From: Ciona savignyi
Lineage: Eukaryota > Chordata > Ascidiacea > Phlebobranchia > Cionidae
Reading direction: 5' to 3'
Length of the DNA: 64,000 nt
NCBI GenBank assembly: GCA_000149265.1
Contig: CH003275.1
Span: 1,639,261 to 1,703,260, forward strand
The stretch's first letter is position 1. Each line of letters opens with the position of its first letter. Positions 33,914 through 46,446 of the stretch are shown here, piece by piece. The notes under the pieces are model-generated. The model had not been told where the DNA came from. It saw only the letters and a program-made list of their open reading frames with translations, and did no database searches. The position numbers were made by a program, and so were the translations under genes.

Positions 33914-34624
33914 TCTACAAGTGGAGTTTTCCCGTTGTTCTATTTAGTGGAGGTTCCGCTGCCAGTCTAGTTTAGCTCCACTTTATGTGGGTACAGATGA
34001 AGTCTGGACGAAGATTTATGTACAAGCTATAGACGGCAGCGGACCCTGGGACTTGGTTCCGGCCAATAAGATTCGTGAAAAACCCCTGGCCCCACAGCAC
34101 CACTCATAAGTTGATTATTTGTCAACGAAATATAAAAAAATGTTGATAGAGTTTACTCTAATGGTGATACATTGACTAAAACGACAGCTTATACACCGTG
34201 TGGCCTAAAGGTTTTTAATTTCTCGACTATATTTATACTACACCAATTCTAATGGAGTATATATATAGTTGGCCCTGGTGCACAATGCCTCATGTTAGTC
34301 TACTGCTCACAACCTTTACTCGTATACAGTTTACCAAACGTTTAATAGTAATCAAATTGTATTGTACGTACGGCATAAATGTACAGAACATAATAAAAGC
34401 ATAAAGCGTTTCTATCTCTTAATTGTCATAAACGCTGCGATATATATCTTTATGTAAACATGCGCAACTCCACTGCCATGGTGTGGCCTATAGACTGCGT
34501 GTTTAAATAGAGGTCTATTGATAGTTGGAATTTAAAGCCGATTAGATTTCGTATTTAGAAAATCTTGACCAACTTTAATTCCACTTTTATGTAAAAAAAA
34601 CATTAAAGTATATATGGTTTTCGA

Positions 34625-35526
34625 TCACCTACAATCGCATAAAAATACAGTTGCAAGCAAACTAAGGAAAGCACTGAAAAATACAACAGTACAATGTGAC
34701 TGTACTGATGTTGCACTGCCACGTTTGCCGGTGGACGGCCCTTCAGTTTCAAGTATAACCGAAATATTGACTTGAGGTGTCATTTGGACTTCGGGTCTTG
34801 GTGTAAATCTATTGTTGGTATTCTTGTCCTTCGGGTCCTCGGTTATAAGTGCGATTGTGGTCGTTGTCGCCTGCACTGGTGTTGTTGTTTTCTGTGTGGT
34901 CGATTCCGTTTCAATATTGCGGGTTGTTGCAGTTTCCTTTGAAATTACAATGGCGGCTTGTGTTGTAGTCGTTTCTGGTTGTGGTGTAGTAATTGTGGGT
35001 TGTGTTGTAGTTGTCAATTGTGGTGTAGTAGTTGTGGGTTGTGTTGTAGTTGTCGGTTGTGGTGTAGTAGTTGTTGGTTGTGTTGTAGTAGTTGTAGGTT
35101 GTGTTGTAGTAGTTATCGGTTGTTGTGTAGTAGTTGTCGGCTCTTGTGTAGTAGTTGTAAGTTGTTGCGTAGTGGTTGTCGATTGTGTTGTAGTAGTTAT
35201 CGGTTGTTGTGTAGTAGTTGTCGATTGTGGTGTAGTAGTTGTCGGTTGTTGCGTCGTAGTTGTCGGAGCTGGTGCAGTTGTGGTGGTATCTGGTCTAACA
35301 TTTACTGCGCGCATCGTAGTAGTTGCTGATGACGTAGTGGTGACTGGTGTCGTTGTTGGGAATTGTGACGTTGTTGTTGTTGTTTGTGACATTGAGGTAG
35401 TTTCCTGTGGTGTAGTGGTCGGTATCATTTGAGGATTTGTTGTCACAGCAGTAGTTTGTTGATCCTGGTCGGTCACAGTCTCATCTGTCGTTCCATACTC
35501 CCCGTAATCTTGCCATGTAGTAGTTT
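34625..35526 (-). CDS. Terminal mucin exon of the CUB/MAM/LDLa gene
   Basis: A single 902-nt exon encodes about 200 residues that are mostly Thr, Gln and Pro (TTTTQQP, TTTTQPT and TTTTPQP units) with few other residues, then a less repetitive segment with NVSVILETEGPSTGKRGSA-like character and a hydrophobic C-terminus ending LLATVFLCDCR. The DNA is an imperfect ACAACTACTACA-type repeat, so copy number may vary between alleles. Stop TGA at 34627-34625. Confidence 0.88.
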
Positions 35527-38500
35527 CTAGAAATAAAATACCAATGGTAAAATGGTCTTCCACAAATGTAAAAACATTGTTTTATCAAATTCACTTTATA
35601 GGAACATTTCAAATAAACTAGCTGAGTCAGGGTCAAAATAAGAAAGAAAGTTTATTTCCATGTCTTCTGTGCTAAAAAACAAACCGATTCTATGTTGCTG
35701 TGTTTTTAATGGTTTACCTGTAGTCGGGCAATCTATTTCATCTTCGCCATCGCTGCAATCAGATACGTCATCACAAAGCCACACAATAGGAATGCAGACA
35801 CCATCACTACATGCTACGTAATCATCCGCGCACCTGCCAGCAGCAGCTGAAAAGGGAAAATACTTGTGAATTCAGGTGTCCACTTTTTATGTTATGTTGG
35901 TGTAACATATTATATAGCATGTTGTGGCCAATATATATATATATATATATTTTGCAACAGTGCATGCAGGTTATTGCATTGGAAAGGCAAGTCTGAATAA
36001 CAACAAATTATAATGGCGACTTCTTACTTTAAAGTAAAGCCTGAATATCAACAAATTGAATTCTATTAACAACTTAATTCTTACTATAAAAAACCCAGTT
36101 ATACTAGTGAAAAAAAAATCTTGTAAACAAATCTTGTAATACTATCGAAAAAAACTACTGTATATCTACTACTTGCAATGAGTTTGGGTTATTACCTGAA
36201 GTAGCGGTTATCGGTGCTGTTGTTGTATTAGCCCGCTTTGTAACGTTTACGACTGGTACAAAACTAGACGTAGTTTCAATTCTCTCGACTGGTTTAGTTG
36301 GTGAAGCCATTGGTTGCGTCGTTGATTGCGTCATTGGTTTAGTGGTTGATGACGTCATTTTCGGTACAGACGAGGAAGTTATAGTTTCTTGTTCAGTCGA
36401 TAACTTTGTAGATTGGGTGGTCGGTAACATCACTGTTTCTGTGGTCGAAGGCTCAAAAGGTTGTGTAGTCGTTGTCATCATCTGTGTTGTAGTTGATGAC
36501 GCCATTGTCTCGGCAATGGATTGGGTTGTAAGATCGGCAATCGTAGTGGTGACAATGCTTGGAACGATATCTACAACTGTCGTAGTCACAACAGCTTGCG
36601 TTGTACTGCTGGCGTTCGTAAGAATAGGAGGTAGCCCAGTGAGATCAAACCCTACAAAGAAGGCGCTTTTAATACGTGCATTTCTTATACGAATTTTACA
36701 GATTAAGAAACCAATCATAAAGTGTCTTGCCATAGTGAAATAGTCAGCGTCGGTTCTTTTTAATCGGGTGTTAATTTTTTTTGGCTGTACCACTGTAATA
36801 GGTTGTACTTGGTTGTACAACATACCATACAACAATATAGTAAATTTATTGTCTGACCAGGTGTCACTGTATTATTATAAATTGGCAGAACTATGCGTTT
36901 GACCTGATTGTACTAAATATTTCCCATAACTGGTGTTAATTTTCCCCCCATTAATATTAATACAATTTTAGTGTATTATGTCGTGAAGACTGGGCCGTTC
37001 AAGCTTTTTCAAAAAAAGATTGACAAGCACTGGTATACATAGCTGTAATAAATGTTTGGGAAGGGAATTACCATCACAATTTTCTTCGTCGTCGCTGTCC
37101 AGACAATCTGGCACTCCGTCGCAAATAAACTCGTTCGAGATGCAGCTGAATCCAGACGCACATTTGTACTCGTTGCTCAAGCATTCTAAAAACAAGAATC
37201 GTCACATTTGAATCAAGGATACAATGTTGGGTACACCGTTGAATGATAATCTGATTTTAAAACATGGCGGTTTTCACACCTATGGTGGGATTGTCACTAA
37301 GCTTTTTTATATATAGGGAGCGTTATATGAATAGGTCGCGTTAACCATTCAGCCTTACAATCGATCAATTACTATATGATTTTAACATACGTGGTTAAAG
37401 CCAGTAATTTCGTTTCCACATTCGGGCTTATTTATTTCTATTCAGAAATATTAAAATTTAAAAACTGCTCTCTTACCAATCACTCCTGGCATAGGCGGCT
37501 CTATTAATCCAGTAGTTGTTGTTTCTAGAAAATATAATTACGTTACAATTTCAGACATTTATACCTAAACACTAAATACAAGATATTTGTTTCGTTCTTT
37601 TTTTAGAAAAAAATTATATTGCATTTCTCTGCACATTCAGGTTGTTGCCAACCATAAAAGGTTGTCGGTTACATTAAAAATTTTCCCGTTACTTTACATA
37701 ATGAGTACCCATACAAGGAGAATTTCTAAACTAATATATTACCTGGCTGACTTGTAGTTGTCATAATTGTCTCAGTTGTCGTGATTTCTGTGACGAAATA
37801 AGCTTGCATAAGTACCGTACACTACTTTGTTTTGAACGCATTTTAAACTTGTAATATTACCTTCTGTCGTGGTTTCGGCGACGTAATTACAAGGTTCTTC
37901 AACGATTGTGACGTCATCCAATGCGATATCGCCAACGAAACCGGTACCACGAATTCCAGTAAAGATAATCTAATTGTGTTTTCAATTTTAATATTTTGTC
38001 TTTATTTTTTTAATGTTAAAATACTAACCCTAAAAGGAAGATCTTGTTTGGGTACTTCAAGTTCGCCCATCATCCATTTCTCCGATTGTGACCCGTCGTA
38101 TGACGTCATGATCGTACTGGTGCCATTGGATTCAATGGCAACAGCAAACGTACCGACATGACGTCCTAACATGTGGTACCTGGTGGTAAATGAGGAGTGT
38201 TATAGTAAAACAAAGAATCCAGAAAAGAAATGACTCTATCGTCATAAAAACAATAATTAAATGAACGAGTTTAAAACCTTTGCTAAACGTTTCTCCTAAA
38301 ATAATTAAACTTATCAACGTCAGCAGATGCTGAATTTCCCCTGATTGCCCTCAGGTATCAACCCAGTCTAACATTATCTTTGCAGACATTAATAATTTTA
38401 TCTCGCCTGGCTTCGAGTACAGCTTAGATTTTCTATGCTATCTTTGTAAGGTCGGGGGATTTTTGTTTTACTTACCAGTATCGGACGCACATCGCAGCCA

Positions 38501-41500
38501 CTTTGTCGGTGAACTGCACAGTTGGAGTGCTGAGCATAGCTCTGTAGTTTGGCCTTGCTGGGGCGGAGGCTTCAATGTAGACATAGCTTCCATCTATAGA
38601 TAGGTTGGCATTATTTTTTCGAATATTTTGATTGCCTAATTAACATATAGCAGAGATTTCTTTGCCATACTGCGCCATAGACTCTACTTAATTATATCAC
38701 AACAAAAATTCTAAAAAATAATGCAATGGTGCACAGTAGACAACTGGAATAATCCATGTAAACCCGGAGGATATGTATATAAATCAAAACTGACGTTTGA
38801 AATGGTATATTATTTTTATCACGATCTTTTAAAATTTAAATACGGAGAATCGGATTACAAAAACTTATAATAACATACTTTCATTGTTGAGTGTGTGGTC
38901 AAAGTCTGGCCCTGTTCCGGCAGTCGAAGTTTTTCCCTGATTAATCGCCCAGTCAAGTTCGTCGTAGCCTGAATCCAAATTTGACCACCCAGTACATAAA
39001 CTCGCTTCGAAGGTGCAGTTGAACTGATCTGTTTTTTGTAAATTCGCAAATATTAAAAAAAATCGTAAATTAGCTGTTGGTTGTTTTTAAATAACCAGGA
39101 AAATATAATTTTGTGCTAACGTGACACGCTGATATTGCCATCAATTGGCATCTTCATTATAAAACCTTATTTCAAAAAATATATACTGTATACATGTATA
39201 CATATATACTGTATACATGCTACAACTATACTTCAAAGTCAGTTATAAAAATTCATCACAAAGTGTTATAGATTATCTGGAGTTGTTATAGATTTGATAT
39301 AGATTATTATACGTTGTTATAGATTATCTGGAGCAATAAAATCACGCAAAATATGAATCCAAGATTATCAGGCCAAATTGTTGCCATAATGCAATTAAAA
39401 TACATTAGGTTCAATCTTTTAAAAAGTAGGATTTATTAATTTTCTTACCCTCGGGAATCGGTACCGCATTCCAGGTCATCAAGAACCCGTTCTCTTCATC
39501 CTGTTCATCGGAATAAAATATCACGTCCACTTTGCTTGTCGCACTGATCACGGCCGGAAACGGGACTTTCCCGCAGTATTTCGTCATGCCCAAAGAATCT
39601 TGGTAGTCAAGTGGCAAGTCGTATTTACTTCCATTTGCTTTGTAGTCGTATATTTCTACACCGTCGAAGGCGCAGTCAGGCGGTCCGATTTCAATGTTCA
39701 TAACGGGAAATGCAATCTGTAAAAACGAAAATTTACTTAATAAATATGACAGGTCATTATGTTTATCCTCGGAATGGGAAAACTCAGGGACTTCGAAACA
39801 TTGGTATTTTTAGAACCTCGTGCCCACTGCCAGGTTACCGTGTCGCTTGTAGTATGTTATACATAAAAGAGATATTTGCTTTGTTCAACCCCTTGGGCCT
39901 TCATCAACTGGCTTTAGGCTACATATAAATGCCTATTTCTAATGAAACAACCGTCTAGCAATCGACTAGTTTTGAACTCATCATATTTCGGTTGAAAACC
40001 CAGCGTTTTTCCAGAAAGCTTACCACTTGGTAAAAGTACTTCATAAGAATACAACAGTACACTTGTCACTTGTAAAGATCAGTCTGGTTAATGCGTTAAC
40101 CGAACAATTATAATAAAATTGAAACAATAAATAATGGCTATTAAAAAAACATCATTTACCTCAATACGTTTGTCACTTGGCACAGTAATCGTCCAAATGC
40201 ATCTTGTACTGGGTGGATACTTTCCAACGGAGTAATTCGGACTGGTAATCGAACCGTTGGAGGCTATGAATTCGCCACCGCAATCTATTGAAACAAATCT
40301 TGTTATGTACTGTAGCATGTTCATAATTTATTCCAGTAAATAAATGTTATTTAAAAATTCCCCAGATGTAAAGGCCAATGGGTTGGGGAGCAATTGTCGT
40401 GTATTGTGTATAATTAAGATGCGTTTACTGTTTTAATGTGACCCATTAAATCATTGCGTTCAAAAGACCTCCGCAATTGCATTGTACAAGGACACAACCG
40501 ACCAGCGAGCGACTCGTTTGGAATCTACAACCGTCCGGGGTTCAATAAACACGGTCTAAATAGTGAAACGACCAAAATCAGGCCGACAACAATGTATATG
40601 AGACTTCTCACGATCTATATTTACTAAGATAACCTAGTAATACTTTACTATTTGTAAAACGATTACTTATAAAATAATAACTTTATTTTAGGATAATAAC
40701 TTTATTAGGATAATAATCCGGCAAAAACTCCTACTAAGTAATATACCTGTAACGTTCTTTTTGTAGCTATCTGAATCATCAAACATACACAATAAAAATA
40801 TACTTTTGTGTTAAACATTGTACAATAGTGCAAGATTTAATAATGCATTGCTGTCTTTTGATTAATAAGCCATTTTTCTGGGATAGCATAAATGTATGTA
40901 AGTGTGATGTCGAGGTAAATTGTCGCTTATCTATACTACAAATGGCTCCTGCTGTGCTTACCGATTCTTGGTGTTGTAATTTATTGTTATACGATTATTG
41001 TTTTGTTTAAGTCGTTTGATCTTTGAAAGAATTGAAGTGACAATAAGTCTCATTAATTACTTTCTCGGAAACCACGCTGAAGGGTACAGTCTAAAACGCC
41101 GACCGTTCTAACTAATTGCTACCTATCTAATTTCGATTCGTACATGAGAAATAACCCGTCATCTAAACACATCGCATTGTGTGACGTCATAATCGCCAAT
41201 GTATAATATGGCACAATGAGTACAGGAAATTGTTTTACAACTTTTTTGAAAGGAAAATGCAATTTTCCCCTCACTAATTTAAAATTTTATGACAATTCCA
41301 ATTTTTTATTTCTTGGTTAATAAAAAAAATTCAAATGAGAAATATTTTTAATCAATATATTATCCGTGTCCCGTCAAATTAACATTTTAAAATTGTTGTT
41401 AAAAAAGCTATAGTCACAAGTGCTATGGTATCGCTTACATCAGTGGTTCCCAACCTTTTTTAGTGTCGGGGCCAAATTTTAAATTTTAGAATACGTATGG

Positions 41501-41903
41501 AGCCGCATGAAAACACTCATGAAAACATGAAAACACACTGCTTTAAGAAAACAGTGACGTAACAATAGCAGCCTTTTCACTACTTTCTTTGCCTCTAATC
41601 TTAACTATGAAGTTAAAACTCTTTTCCCAGCCTTCAAACTAAGCAAGGGTAAGTTTAGAATACTAATTATATTTTTTTATAATTAGAATCAGATTCTAAT
41701 ATTTTTAGGGGATTTTCAAAGGTCAATGAGAGCCGCAAGAAGGCTAGCTGGGAGCCGCGGTTGGGAATCACTGGCTTACATAGTCTAGCTGTGTAATATA
41801 TAAAATTAATAAAAAATAAATTCTTACCACTTCTTTCGTTGACGATGACTTGGGCTGTAACGAATTTAAATACAAGAACGAAATACACGATTTTCAGAAT
41901 CAT
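34625..41903 (-). CDS. CUB-MAM-LDLa mucin-like cell-surface protein
   Basis: Thirteen exons on the minus strand: 41903-41828, 40284-40160, 39716-39449, 39028-38879, 38593-38476, 38179-38029, 37969-37861, 37787-37743, 37524-37477, 37185-37072, 36651-36196, 35846-35718, 35526-34625. Phases fit throughout, total 896 aa. Order: signal peptide MILKIVYFVLVFKFVTAQ (1-18); one CUB domain (about 27-152; CGGEF, SPNYSVGKYP, YCGKVPFP); one MAM domain (about 157-330; CTFEASLCTGW, GSYVYIEASAP, GDIALDDV); Thr-rich linkers; LDLa 1 (about 364-400; CDGVPDCLDSDDEENC); Ser/Thr-rich segment; LDLa 2 (about 554-594; CDDVSDCSDGEDEIDC); a 300-residue Thr-rich mucin domain of TTTTQQP-type repeats; hydrophobic tail VVFFSAFLSLLATVFLC suggesting GPI anchoring or a membrane segment. 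Likely a heavily O-glycosylated surface or secreted protein. No one-to-one vertebrate orthologue comes to mind; enteropeptidase- and neuropilin-like domain sets are the nearest, but no protease or discoidin domain is present. Confidence 0.9.
35718..35846 (-). CDS. Second LDL-receptor class A module
   Basis: One phase 1-1 exon encodes the whole module: Cys residues in RCADDY, VACSDG, GVCIPIVW, LCDDVSDCSDGEDEIDC. All six Cys and the acidic Ca2+-binding DxSDGEDE motif are present. The symmetric 1-1 phase is typical of shuffled LDLa exons. Confidence 0.92.
37072..37185 (-). CDS. First LDL-receptor class A module
   Basis: Phase 1-1 exon encoding ECLSNEYKCASGFSC, ISNEFICDGVPDC and LDSDDEENC. Six Cys and the Ca2+-site acidic residues (D..DC..DSDDE) are intact. 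Confidence 0.93.
37861..39028 (-). CDS. MAM domain (four exons)
   Basis: Exons 39028-38879, 38593-38476, 38179-38029 and 37969-37861. Signature elements: FNCTFEASLCTGW at the start, TGPDFDHTLNN, GSYVYIEASAPARP, MCVRYWYHMLG, and VGDIALDDVTIVEEPC at the end. The four expected Cys are present. MAM domains mediate adhesion or dimerisation of extracellular proteins. Confidence 0.92.
39449..40284 (-). CDS. CUB domain (two exons)
   Basis: Exons 40284-40160 and 39716-39449. Four Cys in the expected order (DCGGEF, RCIWTI, DCAFDG, KYCGKV), PNYSVGKYPP after strand 1, and the FYSDEQDEENGFLMTW C-terminal motif. The DGVEIYD segment carries acidic residues suited to the calcium site of cbCUB domains (E, D, D). 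Confidence 0.92.
39744..40030 (-). mobile_element. Decayed SINE in the CUB intron
   Basis: CATTATGTTTATCCTCGGAA, CTCGTGCCCACTGCCAGGTT and CAATCGACTAGTTTTGAACT mark tail, 3' module and core/head of a minus-strand copy. It lies between the two CUB-coding exons. Confidence 0.65.
40380..40590 (-). mobile_element. 3'-truncated SINE, decayed
   Basis: GTGTATTGTGTATAATTAAG, TACAAGGACACAACCGACCA and AATCTACAACCGTCCGGGGT correspond to the middle, core and head of a minus-strand copy. No tail. Confidence 0.6.
41441..41773. mobile_element. hAT-type MITE of a second family with perfect 8-bp target duplication
   Basis: Ends are CAGTGGTTCCCAACC and, reversed, CAGTGATTCCCAACC. Flanking octamers GCTTACAT at 41433-41440 and 41774-41781 are identical. 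333 bp, no ORF. Internal sequence is unlike the 490/505-bp family. Located in intron 1 of the CUB/MAM gene, 54 bp from exon 1. Confidence 0.9.
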
Positions 41904-44900
41904 TTTAACTTTTCTAAATGAAACGTTTTGTAAATGTTTAAAAATGCCATAAATAAATAAAACAATCGGCAAAAGCAATACTGGTCAAATCAATACAATA
42001 TTTTTAAACTAAAATTCATAATTTTACCGGATCTGGCTTCACTTACAGTATTTCTGATAGAAACGACTACCAATTAGTTATTTGAAATCTCAGCTACAAA
42101 GACTAACCACCTTATACATTATAAACAACATTGCTTAAACTGATATTGTTTGCTTCGCCAGGTAAGAGATTTTAGAAATTTGGTTTTTGAACTATAATAC
42201 CCTTTTCCAACGAAGTTGTCTAAAAGTACTGTCCGACAGTAGTACTTCATGACGAATGAACGTCAAATTTAGAAGACAGCTCAGCAACGCTTGCGACACC
42301 GGTTTAATTACAGGGTTGTTTAACGGCTCAGAGACAGTAATTTCCCGTTCTTCGCGATCGCGCCCTCGAATTTACAAATCTTCCCAATTACCCAAAGTTT
42401 GATTACATAATTTTAATCTATGTAGGCTACATATAGCATTACGTATTCTTCATTACAAAAAAGGCTAAATTTGAAAAATAATATGCAATTACGTATTTAG
42501 ATACGTATATATACCCTAATTTAACATTGTTGTAAGCTAAACCAGCATAAATAAATTTTCTACAGATGAAGAAAACGCCATTTCGAATTCAGTTTAACTT
42601 TTATATTTTTTTAACGAAGTAAAGATTTTTGATTTATAAACTGCATCGGACATTGTAGGTTGAACGGGTTCGTATGACTTTACTCGAGGCTAATTTTATT
42701 TAATCTGTTATTGACACAGCTTGAAAACAATTAAATCATAATTTATGTAAAATTTATAATACTTCTCTAAACAGATTCTACCTACAAAAACATGCAAACC
42801 AGATGACAATTGCTGGGCTTTCACGGTTATTGTACGCAGACACAAAATTGACCAAACCCTGGTTTCGTAAAGCTTACAGATCTAAATTATTTACGTAGAT
42901 TTCTGCTGCTAATTGTAAAGCATATGTTTTTCTGTTTATCCTGACCCAATAACTGCTTTAAGCAAAGCTTTACAAATATTCAAATTTATTTGCAGTTGAT
43001 CAAATCTAAATTAACTCTTTCTGAACGGTATAAGGCTCCCTATTCAGGACAAGTTATGATTTATCCGGCCTGGAATATTCAAACGATCGATTAAGTTATT
43101 GAAATGATTTATATAAGATAATAAACACACTTAAACAAGCTTTAGGCAACCCTTTGCTAAAACGAGGTTCAATACCCATAATACCCATGCTGCAATGCAC
43201 TAAGTTATCAATTTCGTAAGAACATGCATTACAGCTATCCTGTCCTTATTATGTACGACATATTACCGTCTTACTCGTTCGTTTCTGTATATGTGGTTCT
43301 TGATTGTGTTGTATATATCTAGGAGTTATTCGGCCAACTTCTAATCTCCCTTTTTCCCTTTACGAAAAAGCCGTTTTCACTTTTCGAAACAATAGGGTCT
43401 GCAACGGCTATTACGCAATTTATTCGTCTGCACCTGATATTGCCTTGATTTAAACAAAACGAGAGTTTTCCGCATTCATTCAATCAAATCATAATTGCCG
43501 GGGAAAATCGTAAATTGATTGCGAACTTGGCAGTATTTTATATTTTTTAAAACATTCTTGAAATCCAGAATACTGCAGTACTTAAATGCGTCACTGCTGT
43601 CTGTACAGTAAACGAACTAAAGTAAATAACTAAACCATTTTACATCACATACATCAAATCACATACGCAATTATAAAGGGCACGGCAAAATTAACGTTGG
43701 CACATTCGAGAACTTTAAACGCCTATTGCACTGAATAATTATATATGATACGCTTACGTCATTATAATATACATCATGCTTTAAGTAGTGAACAAATGTC
43801 ATACATGACCGTTTTGAACTTGTAATTTAAATATGTAATGTGACTGTTTTAATTATACAACAATTTCTCGTGATATCGCCTTGAGTTGTAATATGAATTG
43901 CAGTGTATAATGACGCTTGATCCAATATCTATGCCGTATTAAAACATACACTGTAAAATCTTTGAGCACTTACCATAGTAATCTAATGGAACGGTAGGAT
44001 TATATATTTATTTTCCGTAGTAAATAGTTTATTGTTTTTAGTTTTGTTTAATGGCCAAGTTTCGAAGCCATAGTGGTCTTGTCACTAAGACGTTTTTTTT
44101 TCTTTGTGGAGCTTAATATAAATTATTGGCCTTTTTTCGAAGCTAGGTGTCGTAAGTTCTCGTCATCGCATAAGTTCTCGATAGAAAGGCCGTAGATTAA
44201 TGGGACTGGATGCAAATTCAAAGTGTTTGACGATCCAGTAAAAGTAAGCTACCAAAGACAAATAGATAAGCTTACATATTTGTACATTTATAAAGTTGGT
44301 TGGATTTTATACATTGTTTTATTTATTAAAATGTTCAACTAATGCATAGAAGACATTTCGGCTAGATAACACACATGCTTTGCCAACATGTTTATTGGCA
44401 AAACTACTTCAAAACGAAGTAATAATTTCCTAGTTTTAAAACTTGACAAACGGATTTTGACTGCGGCTTCTAAAACAAAAATAGACACCGTTTAGTGCCC
44501 CTGTGAACAGTTTCGCGGACTGGATGCACCATCGTAGTTTACAGCCGACAATTAAGATACTTCTAACGTTGCATTCTCATGAAATCACCACCTTGGCAAG
44601 TTCTAAGCAACCGCACTAATTCCGCAAATAAGCCATTCTCTGCGTGATAATGTAGTGATGTTAAATTATCACAATATTGGGTAGGACTAATGTTTATCGC
44701 AAACAGGGCATGTTTAAAATGCAAACCTGTCGTAAATTTAACATCAAATATTTTATAAGTTATACGCCCAATTTGTAATTTCGATAAAATGATGCTGTGT
44801 TTCCGCTGTGGTGCTGTAGAGTAATGATTGTTCGTTCTTTGGTGTAGAGTAATGATTCATCGTTCTAAAGCAAGTTTTTTCAGATACTAACAGCGTCGCC

Positions 44901-46446
44901 TTATGCCGCCAAAAGAAAGATGGCGGTATTATCCTATATTGTAATGGGTTAACGGTTAACCTATAAAACAGAAAAAAATCAAAGCCACTCTGCAATAACT
45001 TCTCAATGTTTGTGGGATGAAAACAGCCTCGAGCTAATCGGATGTATCCTTGTGTAAGGTACTCAGCAAATCAAAGCAATCTCTCTGGCGTGTTGGTGTT
45101 TTTTTTATCTATGAGAAGCTACGAACCTATTATGGGGTTGTCCGCAGAACCGTTTTTGTACAGAACTGGTATGTGTATCGGTTGCTTAACCATTCGGCAA
45201 CACGACCGCACTGTCTTAATCATGTTTAACGCAGTGGCTGCGCGGGATTTGGTCGATTACCATTCAATGATATAGATGTTTAAACGGTTTCATAATCATA
45301 CTTGGCGACGGACAAGCATAAAGGACGATATAATAAAAACCATCGCAAGTTGAAAGCGCGTCCACAAAAATACATATGACACTGAGGCTAAGTCAAGCGT
45401 CTGATTTTTACGTATAATAGTCCACATTTCGGCGTACTCTTGTATCGTTGCGCATTGTCTTTATAGCAAACAATGTCAAAGCATATTTGATCACAACCGA
45501 ATACCACGCGACGCAAATCTTTCTACTCATGCACGGTAAGAATGCAGCGTTGTGACAAGTCAATTTAGTTTATTCTGAAGTAAAAGTAGCATAAAATAAC
45601 AAATTACAAACGCAGAATCAGGAAAAGACGAAAAATCTGCGGATAAAAGGCAATATCGGTTAAGTGCCTTGCCCAAGGACACAACGGTAAGCTAGCGAGC
45701 AGTTTTAAACACGCAGCCTTTCGGTTGAAAGGCGTCGCACTAAAAACCCCATACTAACTGGTTTGACGTTAATGCATCAAATAAGCTATTAAGACTCATT
45801 AAGTAATGAACAGGATGTACAGTAATGCACAAAAAAATTAAAGAAATTAACAATTATTTAATTATTAAAAAAACACAAGTAAGCTAGCCGAAATGTGACA
45901 TATTTGTTTAAAGCAAACTGTCGTATTTGTGTAGAAGTTGCACTAAAGACCAAAAATGGAATTTATATATTTATTTTCAATTGTAAATAAACAACGTAGT
46001 GATTTCCATGGCAAAACCTCGTGTTTTATCAATGAACACCAGGGAAAGTCCCGAAATATTTTGGAGGGGAAATATTTCTTTTTCACTTAATTGCCCGAAT
46101 AGCGAAATATTAGTAATAAAACAGAAATAAACGTGTAACAAACTGACAACAATAACCATAAAGTTAAAATTAGTTCAGTGTTTTATGCTATAATCCACAA
46201 AAAAAGTTAATACAGACTGAAAATTTATTTTTAATTTTATACACTTGCCCAAAGGCTTAATGTAATCAAAAACCATTTTCGAAAATTTCTCTCAGAAATG
46301 ACAACAATGGAACAAGAATTCTGTAACTACCAAAACCATGGATTAAGTCGGGAAGAGAGACACCTAGCGACGAAAAGTCTCCCATTGAAGTGTTGTGTTA
46401 AGTTACTTGGGTTATTATATCGTATGTAAAATAAAATGTAGCCACA
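41904..46446. other. 4.5-kb divergent intergenic region
   Basis: Separates the start codons of the minus-strand CUB/MAM gene and the plus-strand kinase gene, so it should contain both promoters. No exons were recognised. Apart from a SINE fragment at 45655-45770, I see no delimited repeats. Three closely spaced AATGATT/AGAGTAATGATT motifs occur at 44810-44860. Confidence 0.6.
45655..45770 (-). mobile_element. SINE 5' half (head and core only)
   Basis: AAGTGCCTTGCCCAAGGACA and TTTCGGTTGAAAGGCGTCGC are the core and tRNA-like head on the minus strand. The 3' module is absent. Confidence 0.78.

Larger units (their letters stand above)
30145..34624. other. Intergenic spacer between convergent USP38 and the CUB/MAM gene
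   Basis: No exons were recognised. It holds the duplicated USP38 3' end, two SINEs (30714-30978, 31881-32156), a 44-bp tandem repeat, a paired CRE-like motif and a 957-bp TIR element. The rest is unremarkable AT-rich sequence. A possible reverse-strand poly(A) hexamer ATTAAA for the CUB/MAM gene lies at 34574-34579. Confidence 0.6.

Noticed and set aside
34812..35432. Long plus-strand open frames rich in Val/Cys/Gly opposite the mucin exon
   Set aside because: Antisense shadows of the Thr-codon repeat. The minus-strand frame has splice sites and phase fit with 12 other exons.
36342..36743. Plus-strand open frame rich in Val/Ile opposite the first mucin segment
   Set aside because: Same repeat-strand artefact; the minus frame 36651-36196 joins the LDLa exons in phase.
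39178..39230. ATATACTGTATACATG palindromic tract as a regulatory palindrome
   Set aside because: Simple alternating AT-rich microsatellite within an intron; no further support.
45042..45275. Small open frame in the divergent spacer (77 codons)
   Set aside because: No domain, no splice sites, no codon bias; typical chance ORF.
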